Shown: positions 1 to 7,416 of the stretch, one piece after another | Numbering within the stretch: the stretch's first letter is position 1 | How the letters are laid out: each line of letters begins with the position of its first letter | Source: Varibaculum cambriense DSM 15806 | Lineage (GTDB): Bacteria > Actinomycetota > Actinomycetes > Actinomycetales > Actinomycetaceae | Length of the DNA stretch: 64,000 bases | Direction: 5' to 3' | Assembly: GCF_000420065.1 (NCBI RefSeq) | Contig: NZ_ATUF01000003.1 | Coordinates: 248,001-312,000 of the forward strand | Position numbers and translations under genes: made by a program | The notes under the pieces: model-generated | Seen by the model: the letters and a program-made list of their open reading frames with translations, nothing else | What the model was told of the DNA's origin: nothing | The model's database searches: none

Positions 1-561
1 GTGCGTCTGGAAATTGGTACGGGTAATGGCGATCAGATTGTGTCGGCGGCGGTATCTCATCCAGATCGCGACTATATCGGGTTCGAAGTTTACCGCCCGG
101 GAGTGGCGCAAACCGTGTCGAAAGCGGTTAAAGCTGGGGTGGATAACCTGCGGATTATCGAGGCTGACGCGGCTCAGGCATTACCGATTCTGTTCCCGGA
201 AGGCTCTCTCGATGAAGTCTGGACTTTCTTCCCGGATCCCTGGCGCAAAACCAAGCACCATAAACGGCGCCTAGTGCAGGCCGAGTTTGCGGAAACGGTG
301 GCGCGAGTACTGCGCCCCGGGGGAGTGTGGCGCCTGGCCACCGACTGGTCGGATTATGCCTTCCAGATGCGGGACGTGATTGAGGATTCCCCCTATTTCG
401 AAAATCCTTATGCCGGAGTTAATCCCCATGAGGAAGACCCGGATCCGGGGCGTGGCGGTTTTGCACCCCGCTGGGAAGGGCGCGTGATGACCAAGTTTGA
501 ACGGCGCGCCATCGATGCGGGACGCGAAGTATTTGACCTGGTGGCGCAGCGGCTTTCGTGA
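1..561 (+). CDS. trmB: tRNA (guanine-N7-)-methyltransferase, 5'-truncated by window edge
   Basis: SAM-dependent methyltransferase that makes 7-methylguanosine at position 46 of tRNA variable loops. The visible part opens directly on the SAM-binding loop (LEIGTGNGD) and carries the family signature FPDPWRKTKHHKRR around residues 76-89, followed by the LATDW strand. The family normally has about 40-60 residues before the SAM loop, so the real start lies left of base 1 and the GTG at base 1 is an internal codon. Its stop shares four bases (GTGA) with the hemW start, suggesting translational coupling. Identity is firm; only the N-terminus is missing. Confidence 0.93.
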   Translation: MRLEIGTGNGDQIVSAAVSHPDRDYIGFEVYRPGVAQTVSKAVKAGVDNLRIIEADAAQALPILFPEGSLDEVWTFFPDPWRKTKHHKRRLVQAEFAETVARVLRPGGVWRLATDWSDYAFQMRDVIEDSPYFENPYAGVNPHEEDPDPGRGGFAPRWEGRVMTKFERRAIDAGREVFDLVAQRLS

Positions 562-1862
562 GCGGCACCGCCAAGCTAACAGAGCTTTTTTCCGCAGCTA
601 ATGAGGGCGGGCGCTCGCAGCTTTCTCCAGTAGCGGGGGAGGGCGCGGCGCACGCTGATTTAAGGCAGCAGGCAGCCGGCTTTGCGGTCTATATTCATGT
701 GCCTTTTTGCCGGGTGCGCTGCGGGTACTGTGATTTCAATACCTATGTGAACGGTTTTGGAGCTGGCGCTGACCGGGCAAGCTACCATGATTCGGCTCGC
801 CGTGAGCTAGCGCTGGCTGCTCAGTTTTTGCGTCAGGAAAAGCTAGTTCCCCCGCCAGCGTCCTCAGTTTATTTCGGAGGCGGTACCCCCACCCTGCTCA
901 GCGTGCGGGCGCTGCGGGCAATCTTGGAGGAAGTTGAGTCCACCTGGGGGATAGCTCCGGGCGCCGAGGTTTCGATTGAAGCTAATCCGGACACGATAAC
1001 TGCGCAGGTAGCGCAGGAACTAGCAGCCAGTGGATTCACCCGCGTGTCCCTGGGAATGCAATCGGCGGTGCCGCAGGTATTGGCCACTTTGGAGCGGACT
1101 CATTGCCCGGAAAATCTTCCCCAGGCAGTAGCGGCTTTGCGTGGCGCTGGCCTCGCGGTGTCCCTGGATTTGATTTACGGGACTCCCGGGGAGTCTTTAG
1201 CGGATTGGGAAGCCTCGTTGCAGGCAGCCTTGGCCTTAGAAGTTGACCATATTAGTGTCTACTCTTTGGTGATTGAGCCCGGCACCAAAATGCACGCCCT
1301 AGTCGATCACGGAAAGCTGTCTCCGATCGATCCCGATAGCCAGGCGGAAAAATATGAAATGGCGGACTCGCTGCTAAAAGCGGCGGGTTTTAAATGGTAC
1401 GAGATCTCCAACTGGGCTAGGCGGCAAGAGGGCGAAAAGCTTCCTAGCCCACAGATTCCGGATGCTACTTATTTGGCGAATGCATCGCGGCACAACCTGG
1501 CTTATTGGCGGGACTGGAATTGGTGGGGGATTGGGCCGGGCGCCCATTCTCATCTCGGCCAGGTGCGCTGGTGGAATCAAAAACATCCCCGCGGCTACGC
1601 GAGCCGCGTAGCCGCGGGTGACCTCCCAGTTCAAGACGGGGAGGTGGTCGCTGCGGCCAGTCGGGAACTGGAGCGGGTTATGTTGGGGCTGCGTACCGCG
1701 GCGGGAGTAAAAAGCTTGCGTGCAGAAGAACGAGCCCAGTTACCGGCGCTAGTGGCAGCGGGATATCTTGAAAAGGAGGCAGCAGGTCGCGGCGAAGCGA
1801 TCCTAACTTTGCGGGGACGTTTAATGGCGGACTATGTTACCGGCCAGCTGCTGGGCTGGTAG
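558..1862 (+). CDS. hemW: radical SAM heme chaperone HemW (coproporphyrinogen oxidase-like)
   Basis: Radical SAM protein of the HemN/HemW family. HemW binds heme and delivers it to acceptor proteins; it is often annotated as oxygen-independent coproporphyrinogen oxidase. Near residue 50 the iron-sulfur motif CRVRCGYCDF gives the CX3CX2C cluster ligands, followed by YFGGGTPTLL, the SAM-binding GGGTP. The 434-residue length and C-terminal HemN-type wing (RELERVMLGLRT, YLEKE) fit. The GTG start overlaps the trmB stop by four bases. The cluster has CX2C rather than the extra Cys typical of true HemN, which favours HemW. A perfect 14-bp hairpin lies inside the coding sequence (listed separately). 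Confidence 0.88.
   Translation: MSGTAKLTELFSAANEGGRSQLSPVAGEGAAHADLRQQAAGFAVYIHVPFCRVRCGYCDFNTYVNGFGAGADRASYHDSARRELALAAQFLRQEKLVPPPASSVYFGGGTPTLLSVRALRAILEEVESTWGIAPGAEVSIEANPDTITAQVAQELAASGFTRVSLGMQSAVPQVLATLERTHCPENLPQAVAALRGAGLAVSLDLIYGTPGESLADWEASLQAALALEVDHISVYSLVIEPGTKMHALVDHGKLSPIDPDSQAEKYEMADSLLKAAGFKWYEISNWARRQEGEKLPSPQIPDATYLANASRHNLAYWRDWNWWGIGPGAHSHLGQVRWWNQKHPRGYASRVAAGDLPVQDGEVVAAASRELERVMLGLRTAAGVKSLRAEERAQLPALVAAGYLEKEAAGRGEAILTLRGRLMADYVTGQLLGW
1588..1618. repeat. perfect 14-bp inverted repeat inside hemW
   Basis: CCCGCGGCTACGCG (1588-1601), loop AGC, then its exact reverse complement at 1605-1618. It encodes the PRGYASRVAAG stretch of HemW. No T-run follows, so it is not a normal intrinsic terminator. 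Function unknown; it could pause ribosomes or polymerase, or be a small palindromic insertion tolerated in a surface loop. Confidence 0.9.
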
Positions 1863-2750
1863 CTAGCGGGTGCCGGCGGCGGTAACGAAATCGATTAGGG
1901 ACTCGACCGGCCCTAAAAGACCCGGTTCCAGATCTCGCCAGTCGCGGACTTTCCGCAGAATATGTTTCCAGCCTTGAGCGATATCCGCCTGGTTTGCTGC
2001 CGGTAAGCCTAACGCTTGCAGACTGCCAACTTTGATATCCGTGCCCCGGGGTACCTCCGGCCAGGCGGATAACCCCAAGCGTTGCGGTTTTACGGCCTGC
2101 CATACGTCCACGAAGGGGTGTCCCGCAATCGCGACTGCGTCCTCTCCAAAAGTGTCAATGCACTGCTGGGTGATACGCGACTCTTTAGAGCCGGCAACCA
2201 GGTGATCCACCAAGGCGCCGATTCTTTCCTGCGGGGTAGGAGCAAACTCTGCCAGCCGCTCCTGCAGATGATCCACCCCGTCCAGGATCTCAACTACCAC
2301 CCCCAGCTCTCGCAGGTCGTCACCCCAAACGTGCTCTACCAGTTCCGCGTCGTGGCGTCCTTCTACCCAAATCCGAGAAGCCCGCGCTACCCGGGCTCGC
2401 CGTTTATCCTGCTGCGGCGCGCGCCGCGAACCGGAGTTAGTGGCGGCACGACCGCTCACCAGTTTAGGAGCCTGATCGTTTTTGGCTGCCGGGGCGGGAG
2501 CCCGTAGTTCTACCGGTTTCCCGTCAATCCAAAAACCGGCTCCTAGGGGGAAAGCTCGCACTTTTCCGCGGCGATCCTCTAATTCCACCAAATACATGCC
2601 GCCGGCTTTATAGCAGCGCAACACGGCGCCTACAAAACCGGTCATCACGTCCTCAACTACCAGGCCGCGGGTAGCAGCCACCGGACGGGAAGCCGGGAGC
2701 TTCCGCCAATCATCATTAGCGAGGACGTCTTTTCCGTAGCGATCAAACAC
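1863..2750 (-). CDS. DUF3097 family protein
   Basis: Actinobacteria-specific conserved protein of unknown function, recognised from its N-terminus (MFDRYGKDVLANDDW, then GLVVEDVMTGFVGAVLRC) and the later RIWVEGRHDAELVEHVWGDD segment, a Toprim-like strand/acid pattern. The family commonly sits beside hemW, as here, tail to tail with no gap. A variable, basic Ala-rich linker near residues 85-130 (AAKNDQAPKLV...RRAPQQDKRR) separates the two conserved halves. The GTG start has no Shine-Dalgarno, but TATAGT lies six bases upstream, so the mRNA is probably leaderless. Function cannot be stated. Confidence 0.82.
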   Translation of the reverse strand: MFDRYGKDVLANDDWRKLPASRPVAATRGLVVEDVMTGFVGAVLRCYKAGGMYLVELEDRRGKVRAFPLGAGFWIDGKPVELRAPAPAAKNDQAPKLVSGRAATNSGSRRAPQQDKRRARVARASRIWVEGRHDAELVEHVWGDDLRELGVVVEILDGVDHLQERLAEFAPTPQERIGALVDHLVAGSKESRITQQCIDTFGEDAVAIAGHPFVDVWQAVKPQRLGLSAWPEVPRGTDIKVGSLQALGLPAANQADIAQGWKHILRKVRDWRDLEPGLLGPVESLIDFVTAAGTR

Positions 2751-2756
2751 GCCCTT

Positions 2757-2762
2757 ACTATA
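2757..2762 (-). promoter_or_regulatory. candidate -10 box, leaderless DUF3097 transcript
   Basis: On the minus strand TATAGT is followed by six bases (AAGGGC) and then the GTG start. A -10 box at that distance puts the transcription start at or next to the start codon. No clear -35 is visible. Confidence 0.4.
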
Positions 2763-2771
2763 GGGGAAACT

Positions 2772-3575
2772 TCAGGCGCTACAGGCTACCGCCCCGCTAG
2801 AGTCTTCAGATTCGCCGCTCCCGGAATAGTTAGGATCCAGGGCCGCTGCCTCTTCCGGGCTCACCCACGCTGGCAACTGGCTTAGGCGTGAAAGATACTC
2901 GCTAATCGCCTCGAAATCACTCAAAATCTGGGGATCCGCAGAAGAAAGCACTTGGAAAACCACAAAAGCGCGAATATCGCTTTCGATGGGCTGCTGGCCA
3001 GTAAGGAACGGATTTTCCCGTAACATATCCTCCAGGCGCTCCAAAGTCAGCGAAAAGTTCCGCTGGGTTTGTCCGTCGGCTTCACCGTGAGAAACCGCCC
3101 AGGAAGGTGCCACCAGCTGTTTATTTAGCCAGGTATCGAGAGCATCGAGTTTTGCCCGCTCATTCTTTGGGTACAGATCCGGGGCTTCAAAATGACTGAA
3201 AGGTTTCCAAGCGGTGCAAAAATCTAGCAGCATATCAGCGGACTCGGTGGCCACAATCTGGTTATCACGCTGGGAATCTAGAATCACCGGTACGGTTTGC
3301 GGATCATCAGGCTCAAAAGTGGGCTGGCGGCGATATAGTTCGCGTGCCGAACGCACCATCAGCAGCGGGTCATAGGAATAACCATCCCGAATAAATTCGA
3401 AACCATCGGGACCGGAGCCGGTAGCGTAACGCACCCCGATTGCAGCCTCTAAACCTAAGAGCCGTCGCGCAATGGTCACCCGGCGGCAATAGGGGCAGAG
3501 GGGAGAAACAACTAGCAGGTAACGGCCGGCCTGTACCGGTAACTCTTCGCTACCAAAACGATAATTCGGGATCAT
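2772..3575 (-). CDS. ECM4/glutathionyl-hydroquinone reductase-like glutathione S-transferase
   Basis: Thioredoxin-fold transferase of the Omega/ECM4 (glutathionyl-hydroquinone reductase) type. The N-terminal fold has a glutaredoxin-like CPYC active site near residue 28 where classical members have CPWA, then VRSARELYRRQP, a TVPVILD cis-Pro strand and ATESADMLLDF, in family order. A helical C-terminal GST domain follows (DTWLNKQLVAPSWAVSHG). Actinobacteria usually make mycothiol rather than glutathione, so the thiol cofactor is uncertain. I start at the ATG at 3575, which has AGGAG six bases upstream, rather than the TTG at 3599. The gene is divergent from the riboflavin operon. Substrate unknown. 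Confidence 0.75.
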   Translation of the reverse strand: MIPNYRFGSEELPVQAGRYLLVVSPLCPYCRRVTIARRLLGLEAAIGVRYATGSGPDGFEFIRDGYSYDPLLMVRSARELYRRQPTFEPDDPQTVPVILDSQRDNQIVATESADMLLDFCTAWKPFSHFEAPDLYPKNERAKLDALDTWLNKQLVAPSWAVSHGEADGQTQRNFSLTLERLEDMLRENPFLTGQQPIESDIRAFVVFQVLSSADPQILSDFEAISEYLSRLSQLPAWVSPEEAAALDPNYSGSGESEDSSGAVACSA

Positions 3576-3656
3576 AGAAAGCTCCTGTCCTGGGTTCAAC
3601 TCTCATTATCGCAAATGCAGAGCGCCCTCGCGCGCTGAGCGAATCGAGTCAAAATG

Positions 3657-3665
3657 TGGCATAAT
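3657..3665 (+). promoter_or_regulatory. candidate extended -10 promoter of riboflavin operon
   Basis: TG-G-CATAAT fits an extended -10 element. The predicted transcription start (about 3672) falls exactly at the beginning of the FMN riboswitch, which supports the call. No good -35 is present, as is usual with extended -10 promoters. Confidence 0.45.
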
Positions 3666-3669
3666 AAAC

Positions 3670-3792
3670 GGGTGCTCCGGGGTCGGTGAAAATCCGAACC
3701 GGCGGTAAAGTCCGCGACCCGCCCACTATGGGCGGCTGAACCGGTGAAATTCCGGTACCGACGGTTATAGTCCGGATGGAAGGCAGCACGGG
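3670..3792 (+). promoter_or_regulatory. FMN riboswitch (RFN element)
   Basis: Contains the conserved RFN blocks in order: GGTGCTCCGGGGTCGGTGAA, ATCCGAACCGGCGGTAAAG, GTCCGCGACCCG, a variable GCCCACTATGGGC hairpin, TGAACCGGTGAAATTCCGG, then ACCGACGGTTATAGTCCGG and ATGGAAG. It sits 70 bases before ribD, the first gene of a riboflavin biosynthetic operon. By established behaviour of this class, FMN binding lowers expression of the downstream genes. Confidence 0.96.
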
Positions 3793-3827
3793 CAGTTATG
3801 CCTACCTGGCGTCTGCGCGCGCCCAAG

Positions 3828-3863
3828 CCTCCTCGGAACACGCTCTAAACGAGGAGGATTTTT
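3828..3863 (+). promoter_or_regulatory. riboswitch expression platform: SD-sequestering hairpin
   Basis: CCTCCTCG (3828-3835) is an exact complement of CGAGGAGG (3850-3857) across a 14-base loop. The right arm contains the ribD Shine-Dalgarno AGGAGG and is followed by ATTTTT. The hairpin can therefore hide the ribosome-binding site, and with the short T-run could also act as a weak terminator. Translation control is the simpler reading because the start codon lies seven bases beyond the SD. Confidence 0.7.
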
Positions 3864-3864
3864 G

Positions 3865-4929
3865 TTGGCGCTTTCAATGCCCCCTAAGGCTGCGCTTACT
3901 CACGCTCTCGCGGCCGCCAGCAAAGCTGCCCTCCAAGGTCCGCGAACCGGGGGAAATCCCCAGGTGGGCTGCGCTATTCTTTCTCCTGCCGGTCGGATTA
4001 TCTCGGTGGGATATCACCGGGGAGCTGGAAGTGCCCACGCCGAAGTAGACGCCCTCGCAAACTTGAAAGAGGATACCGGATCGGCTCCGCTAACCGCCGT
4101 AGTCACCTTGGAGCCCTGCAACCATAGCGGTAAAACTCCTCCCTGTACCCGCGCCCTGATTGAAGCGGGGATCAAGAATGTTATTTGGGCAGCCGATGAC
4201 CCTAATCCGAAAGCTGCTGGTGGCGGGGAATATTTAAGAAGCGAAGGGATTAATGCCCAGCCTGCCAGCGAAGTAGGGATTGAGGAAAACGTCCTCGCTA
4301 AGGCCCGGGCAGTTAGCGCCCACTGGGTGCAGGCCATAAAGCGCGGCCGCCCCTGGACGATCGCGAAAGTAGCACAGACTCTGGACGGGTATTGCGTCGC
4401 TAAGGACGGGTCTAGTCAGTGGATTACCAACCGACTTTCGCGAGCCTACGCACACCGCATTCGCTCCGGTGTCGATGTAATTATTGCCGGCACCGGCACT
4501 GTCATTGCCGATAATCCGCAGCTGTCCGCGCGTCTAACTGATGGGCGGCAACTCCCGCATCAGCCGCGTCCCCTGATAATTGGTAGGCGCGAGATTCCCG
4601 CAGATTTTTACCTGGCGGGAAAAGCGGAACAGGCTCGCACCCATGACCTGAAAGCGGTACTTGAAAGCTGCTATCAGCGAGGAGAGATTTTTGCGCTCCT
4701 GGAGGGTGGACCTACCTTGGTAACCGCGGCACTAAAGGCTGGCCTGGTCGATGAACTGCATATTTATCTCGCTCCGCGGTTGTTAGGGGCGGGACGCAAA
4801 GGCATAGGGGACTTGGGGATTACCTCTTTGAACGGCTCGCGAGATTTTAGTTTGCGAAAGGTTAAAGAGCTAGGGGGAGATGTTTTCTTGGCGTTAGAAA
4901 AGGAAGGGGCAGCATGTTTACCGGACTAA
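3865..4929 (+). CDS. ribD: bifunctional diaminohydroxyphosphoribosylaminopyrimidine deaminase / reductase
   Basis: Carries out two early riboflavin steps: deamination of the pyrimidine product of GTP cyclohydrolase II, and reduction of its ribosyl group. The N-terminal cytidine-deaminase-like domain has the zinc motif HAEVDAL plus PCNHSGKTPPCTRALI. The C-terminal NADPH-dependent reductase domain starts near residue 165 (RPWTIAKVAQTLDG, SQWITN, LLEGGPTLVTAAL). The TTG at 3865 is preferred because AGGAGG ends seven bases upstream; an adjacent TTG at 3862 is only four bases away. The 3' end overlaps ribE by 16 bases. Controlled by the FMN riboswitch. Confidence 0.95.
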   Translation: MALSMPPKAALTHALAAASKAALQGPRTGGNPQVGCAILSPAGRIISVGYHRGAGSAHAEVDALANLKEDTGSAPLTAVVTLEPCNHSGKTPPCTRALIEAGIKNVIWAADDPNPKAAGGGEYLRSEGINAQPASEVGIEENVLAKARAVSAHWVQAIKRGRPWTIAKVAQTLDGYCVAKDGSSQWITNRLSRAYAHRIRSGVDVIIAGTGTVIADNPQLSARLTDGRQLPHQPRPLIIGRREIPADFYLAGKAEQARTHDLKAVLESCYQRGEIFALLEGGPTLVTAALKAGLVDELHIYLAPRLLGAGRKGIGDLGITSLNGSRDFSLRKVKELGGDVFLALEKEGAACLPD

Positions 4930-5513
4930 TCACAGAGGTAGGCCGCATCAAGTTTCTAAAGCAGCAAGAACAAGATCTCGAAATCGGGGTCGCTTGCAGT
5001 TTTGCCTCCCAACTAACCCCGGGAGAATCCGTGGCTACTTCCGGGATTTGCTTGACCGTGACCCGGATAGAAGACGATGCTTTTTTCGCTTACGCGATGC
5101 CGGAAACCGTAAAGCTCACCACCTTGGGGCAAAAGAAAGTAGGTGACCCGCTTAATCTGGAGCGCGCCCTCCTGCCTACGGATCGCCTAGGGGGACATCT
5201 GGTCGCCGGGCATATAGACGGCACCGGCACGGTAACTTCGCTAGAAGAAGGAGAGCGCTGGTTGGAGCTGCAGATTTCGGCTCCGTCCTCGCTACTTTCC
5301 CAGATTGCCCGCAAGGGATCGATTGCGATTGACGGAGTGTCCTTGACCGTAACCGCGGTGGGTGCCGATTACTTTAGGGTGGCGATTATTCCCGTCACCC
5401 GGGACCACACAACTTTAGGGACGCTAAAGGTTGGTTCCCTAGTTAACCTAGAGACTGATCAGATAGCGAAATACGTGGAACGTTTACTGGAGGCTAGTAA
5501 AACCAATGAGTGA
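4914..5513 (+). CDS. ribE: riboflavin synthase, alpha chain
   Basis: Converts two molecules of 6,7-dimethyl-8-ribityllumazine to riboflavin and a recyclable pyrimidine. Starts with the family signature MFTGLITEVGRI. Two homologous lumazine-binding barrels follow, each with an S(V/L)(A/T)xxGxxLTVT strand (GESVATSGICLTVT and KGSIAIDGVSLTVT), and VAGHIDGTG in the middle. The 199-residue length is typical. The ATG lies inside the ribD tail and the stop overlaps ribBA by eight bases, so the operon is tightly coupled. Confidence 0.95.
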   Translation: MFTGLITEVGRIKFLKQQEQDLEIGVACSFASQLTPGESVATSGICLTVTRIEDDAFFAYAMPETVKLTTLGQKKVGDPLNLERALLPTDRLGGHLVAGHIDGTGTVTSLEEGERWLELQISAPSSLLSQIARKGSIAIDGVSLTVTAVGADYFRVAIIPVTRDHTTLGTLKVGSLVNLETDQIAKYVERLLEASKTNE

Positions 5514-6750
5514 CTTGGTGCAGTTATTTGAGCGGGTCAGCGCGGCACTGCGGGCAGGCAAACCCGTTCTGGTTGCGGATTCCAAAGACCGCGAAAACGA
5601 GGTCGATGCGATTGTCAGCGCCCAAGAAGTTACCTCCGAGTGGATGGGGTGGATGGTGCGTTACACCTCGGGTTATATTTGTGCCCCCATGCCGGCCGAA
5701 CGTGCGGATTTGCTAGGATTGCCGATTCAATGGCCGGCCAATCAAGACCAGCTACGCACTTGCTATACCGTTTCCTGTGATGCTGCCGAGGGGGTAACCA
5801 CCGGAATCTCGGCTGCGGACCGGCGTACCACTTTGCGGGCTTTAGCCAATCCTGATGCCAGCAGTGAAGATTTGGTACGTCCGGGCCATATTCTGCCGCT
5901 GCGGGCGCGCGGTGGCGGGATATTTACTCGTGCGGGACACACCGAAGCCGCCGTAGATCTAATGAATCTAGCTGATTTGGTTCCGGTAGCGGCGATCGGG
6001 GAAATGGTGCACGACGACGGTTCTATGGTTCGCTATCAGGACTGCCCGGCAATCGCCGAAAAGTTCGACCTGGAACTAATCACGGTTGCAGAGCTGAAAG
6101 AATTTTTATCCCAGGTCAAATCCCCGGCAGATGTAGAAGCGATTGCCCGGGTTACCCAGATCGCCAGCGCGAAATTGCCGACAAGGTATGGGGATTTCAC
6201 GGTACGTGCCTATCAGGATTCCGAATTGGGGACAGTACATATGGCTCTGATTTCCGAAAAGACTCCCGAGTCGACCGCGCTGGTGCGAGTGCATTCCGAA
6301 TGTCTGACCGGGGAGTCTTTCGGTTCGTTGCGTTGTGATTGCGGGCCGCAGTTACAGCAAGCGATGAGACAAGTAGCAGCCGAGGGCGGCGCGATTATTT
6401 ATCTGCGCGGACAAGAAGGACGCGGGATTGGACTAAGTGAAAAAATTAAAGCCTATGCGCTGCAGGACCAAGGACGCGATACCGCGCAGGCCAATCTTGA
6501 TTTGGGGTGGCCAGTTGACCTGCGTGAATACGGCGCAGCCGCGGCGATTTTACGGGATCTAAAAATGACTGCTATCCGTTTGTTGACGAACAATCCGCAA
6601 AAGGCGCTGCTGAGTCAAGATGGGATTCAAGTAGAGGAAACCGTGCCGCTAGAAGTAGGGATCGATCCTCACAATATTGAATATTTACGCACTAAACAGC
6701 GACTGGGGCATACCTTCCACAATCTCGACAATTTCGCGGCTAAGAAATAG
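5506..6750 (+). CDS. ribBA: bifunctional 3,4-dihydroxy-2-butanone-4-phosphate synthase / GTP cyclohydrolase II
   Basis: Supplies both precursors of riboflavin: the C4 unit from ribulose 5-phosphate (RibB half, about residues 1-205) and the pyrimidine from GTP (RibA half, about 206-414). RibB shows DAAEGVTTGISAADR, VRPGHILPLRA and RAGHTEAAVDL. RibA shows the zinc site VHSECLTGESFGSLRCDC, GQEGRGIG and LLTNNPQK. Odd: the normally invariant DRENEGD acid loop reads DRENEVD, replacing Gly by Val; flanking catalytic acids and Arg are kept, so activity is still likely. Followed after 43 bases by ribH with its own strong SD. Confidence 0.95.
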   Translation: MSDLVQLFERVSAALRAGKPVLVADSKDRENEVDAIVSAQEVTSEWMGWMVRYTSGYICAPMPAERADLLGLPIQWPANQDQLRTCYTVSCDAAEGVTTGISAADRRTTLRALANPDASSEDLVRPGHILPLRARGGGIFTRAGHTEAAVDLMNLADLVPVAAIGEMVHDDGSMVRYQDCPAIAEKFDLELITVAELKEFLSQVKSPADVEAIARVTQIASAKLPTRYGDFTVRAYQDSELGTVHMALISEKTPESTALVRVHSECLTGESFGSLRCDCGPQLQQAMRQVAAEGGAIIYLRGQEGRGIGLSEKIKAYALQDQGRDTAQANLDLGWPVDLREYGAAAAILRDLKMTAIRLLTNNPQKALLSQDGIQVEETVPLEVGIDPHNIEYLRTKQRLGHTFHNLDNFAAKK

Positions 6751-6793
6751 CTGCGGCGCCCTAAAAACAATCGACCGGTACTGAGGAGGAAAA

Positions 6794-7267
6794 ATGGCTG
6801 GAGCGGGAGTTCCGGACCTGCACACTTTAGCTGCAGGTAAGAAAGTAGTGATTATTGCTACCCATTGGCATGAGCAAGTGATGGAGGGGCTCATCGCCGG
6901 GGCTAAACGTGCCTGTCAGAACGCGAAGGCGGACTTTGAAGTGGTGCGGGTTCCGGGCTCTTTTGAGCTTCCTCTGGCCGCTAAAGCCTATGCCGAAAGC
7001 GGGAAAGCTGACGCCCTGGTTTGCCTGGGGGTAGTTATTCGCGGGGGTACTCCGCATTTTGACTATGTGTGCGATGCGGCGACTTACGGCCTTACCAAAG
7101 TATCGGTTGAGTCCGCTATTCCCCTAGGGTTTGGTTTGCTTACCTGCGATAACGTAGAGCAAGCCCTGGACAGGGCCGGTCTGGAATCCTCTCACGAAGA
7201 TAAAGGTTACGAGGCCGTGCAGGCGGCGTTAGCCATGGTGCAGGTCTTAGCTAAGGCTCAGAAGTAA
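6794..7267 (+). CDS. ribH: 6,7-dimethyl-8-ribityllumazine synthase
   Basis: Penultimate riboflavin enzyme; joins the pyrimidine and C4 unit and usually assembles as a pentamer or 60-subunit shell. Family motifs: VPGSFELPLAAK, CLGVVIRGGTPHFDYVC (with the catalytic His) and PLGFGLLTCDNVEQAL. 157 residues is normal. The ATG has GAGGAGG upstream. Last gene of the riboflavin operon, completing the pathway from GTP to riboflavin. Confidence 0.95.
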   Translation: MAGAGVPDLHTLAAGKKVVIIATHWHEQVMEGLIAGAKRACQNAKADFEVVRVPGSFELPLAAKAYAESGKADALVCLGVVIRGGTPHFDYVCDAATYGLTKVSVESAIPLGFGLLTCDNVEQALDRAGLESSHEDKGYEAVQAALAMVQVLAKAQK

Positions 7268-7285
7268 GCGGCATTGTCTTTAGCT

Positions 7286-7314
7286 TTGCGCGAATCACCG
7301 GTTCCGGGTTAATA
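7286..7314 (+). promoter_or_regulatory. candidate hrcA promoter
   Basis: TTGCGC (7286-7291) and TTAATA (7309-7314) are 17 bases apart. The inferred transcription start near 7321 places the CIRCE operator in the 5' untranslated region, the usual arrangement for hrcA-regulated genes. Confidence 0.4.
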
Positions 7315-7337
7315 AGTAGCTGCCAATCAAGGTAGAG

Positions 7338-7364
7338 TTAGCAGTCGAGGTGGCCGAGTGCTGA
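7338..7364 (+). promoter_or_regulatory. CIRCE operator (HrcA binding site)
   Basis: TTAGCAGTC-N9-GAGTGCTGA matches the CIRCE consensus TTAGCACTC-N9-GAGTGCTAA at 16 of 18 positions with the exact nine-base spacer. It lies 52 bases before hrcA, implying autoregulation of hrcA-dnaJ by heat shock. Confidence 0.92.
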
Positions 7365-7416
7365 AAAAGTTTTAAATGGGATTTAGCGCTATGGTTTTCC
7401 AGGACAGTGAGGAGAT

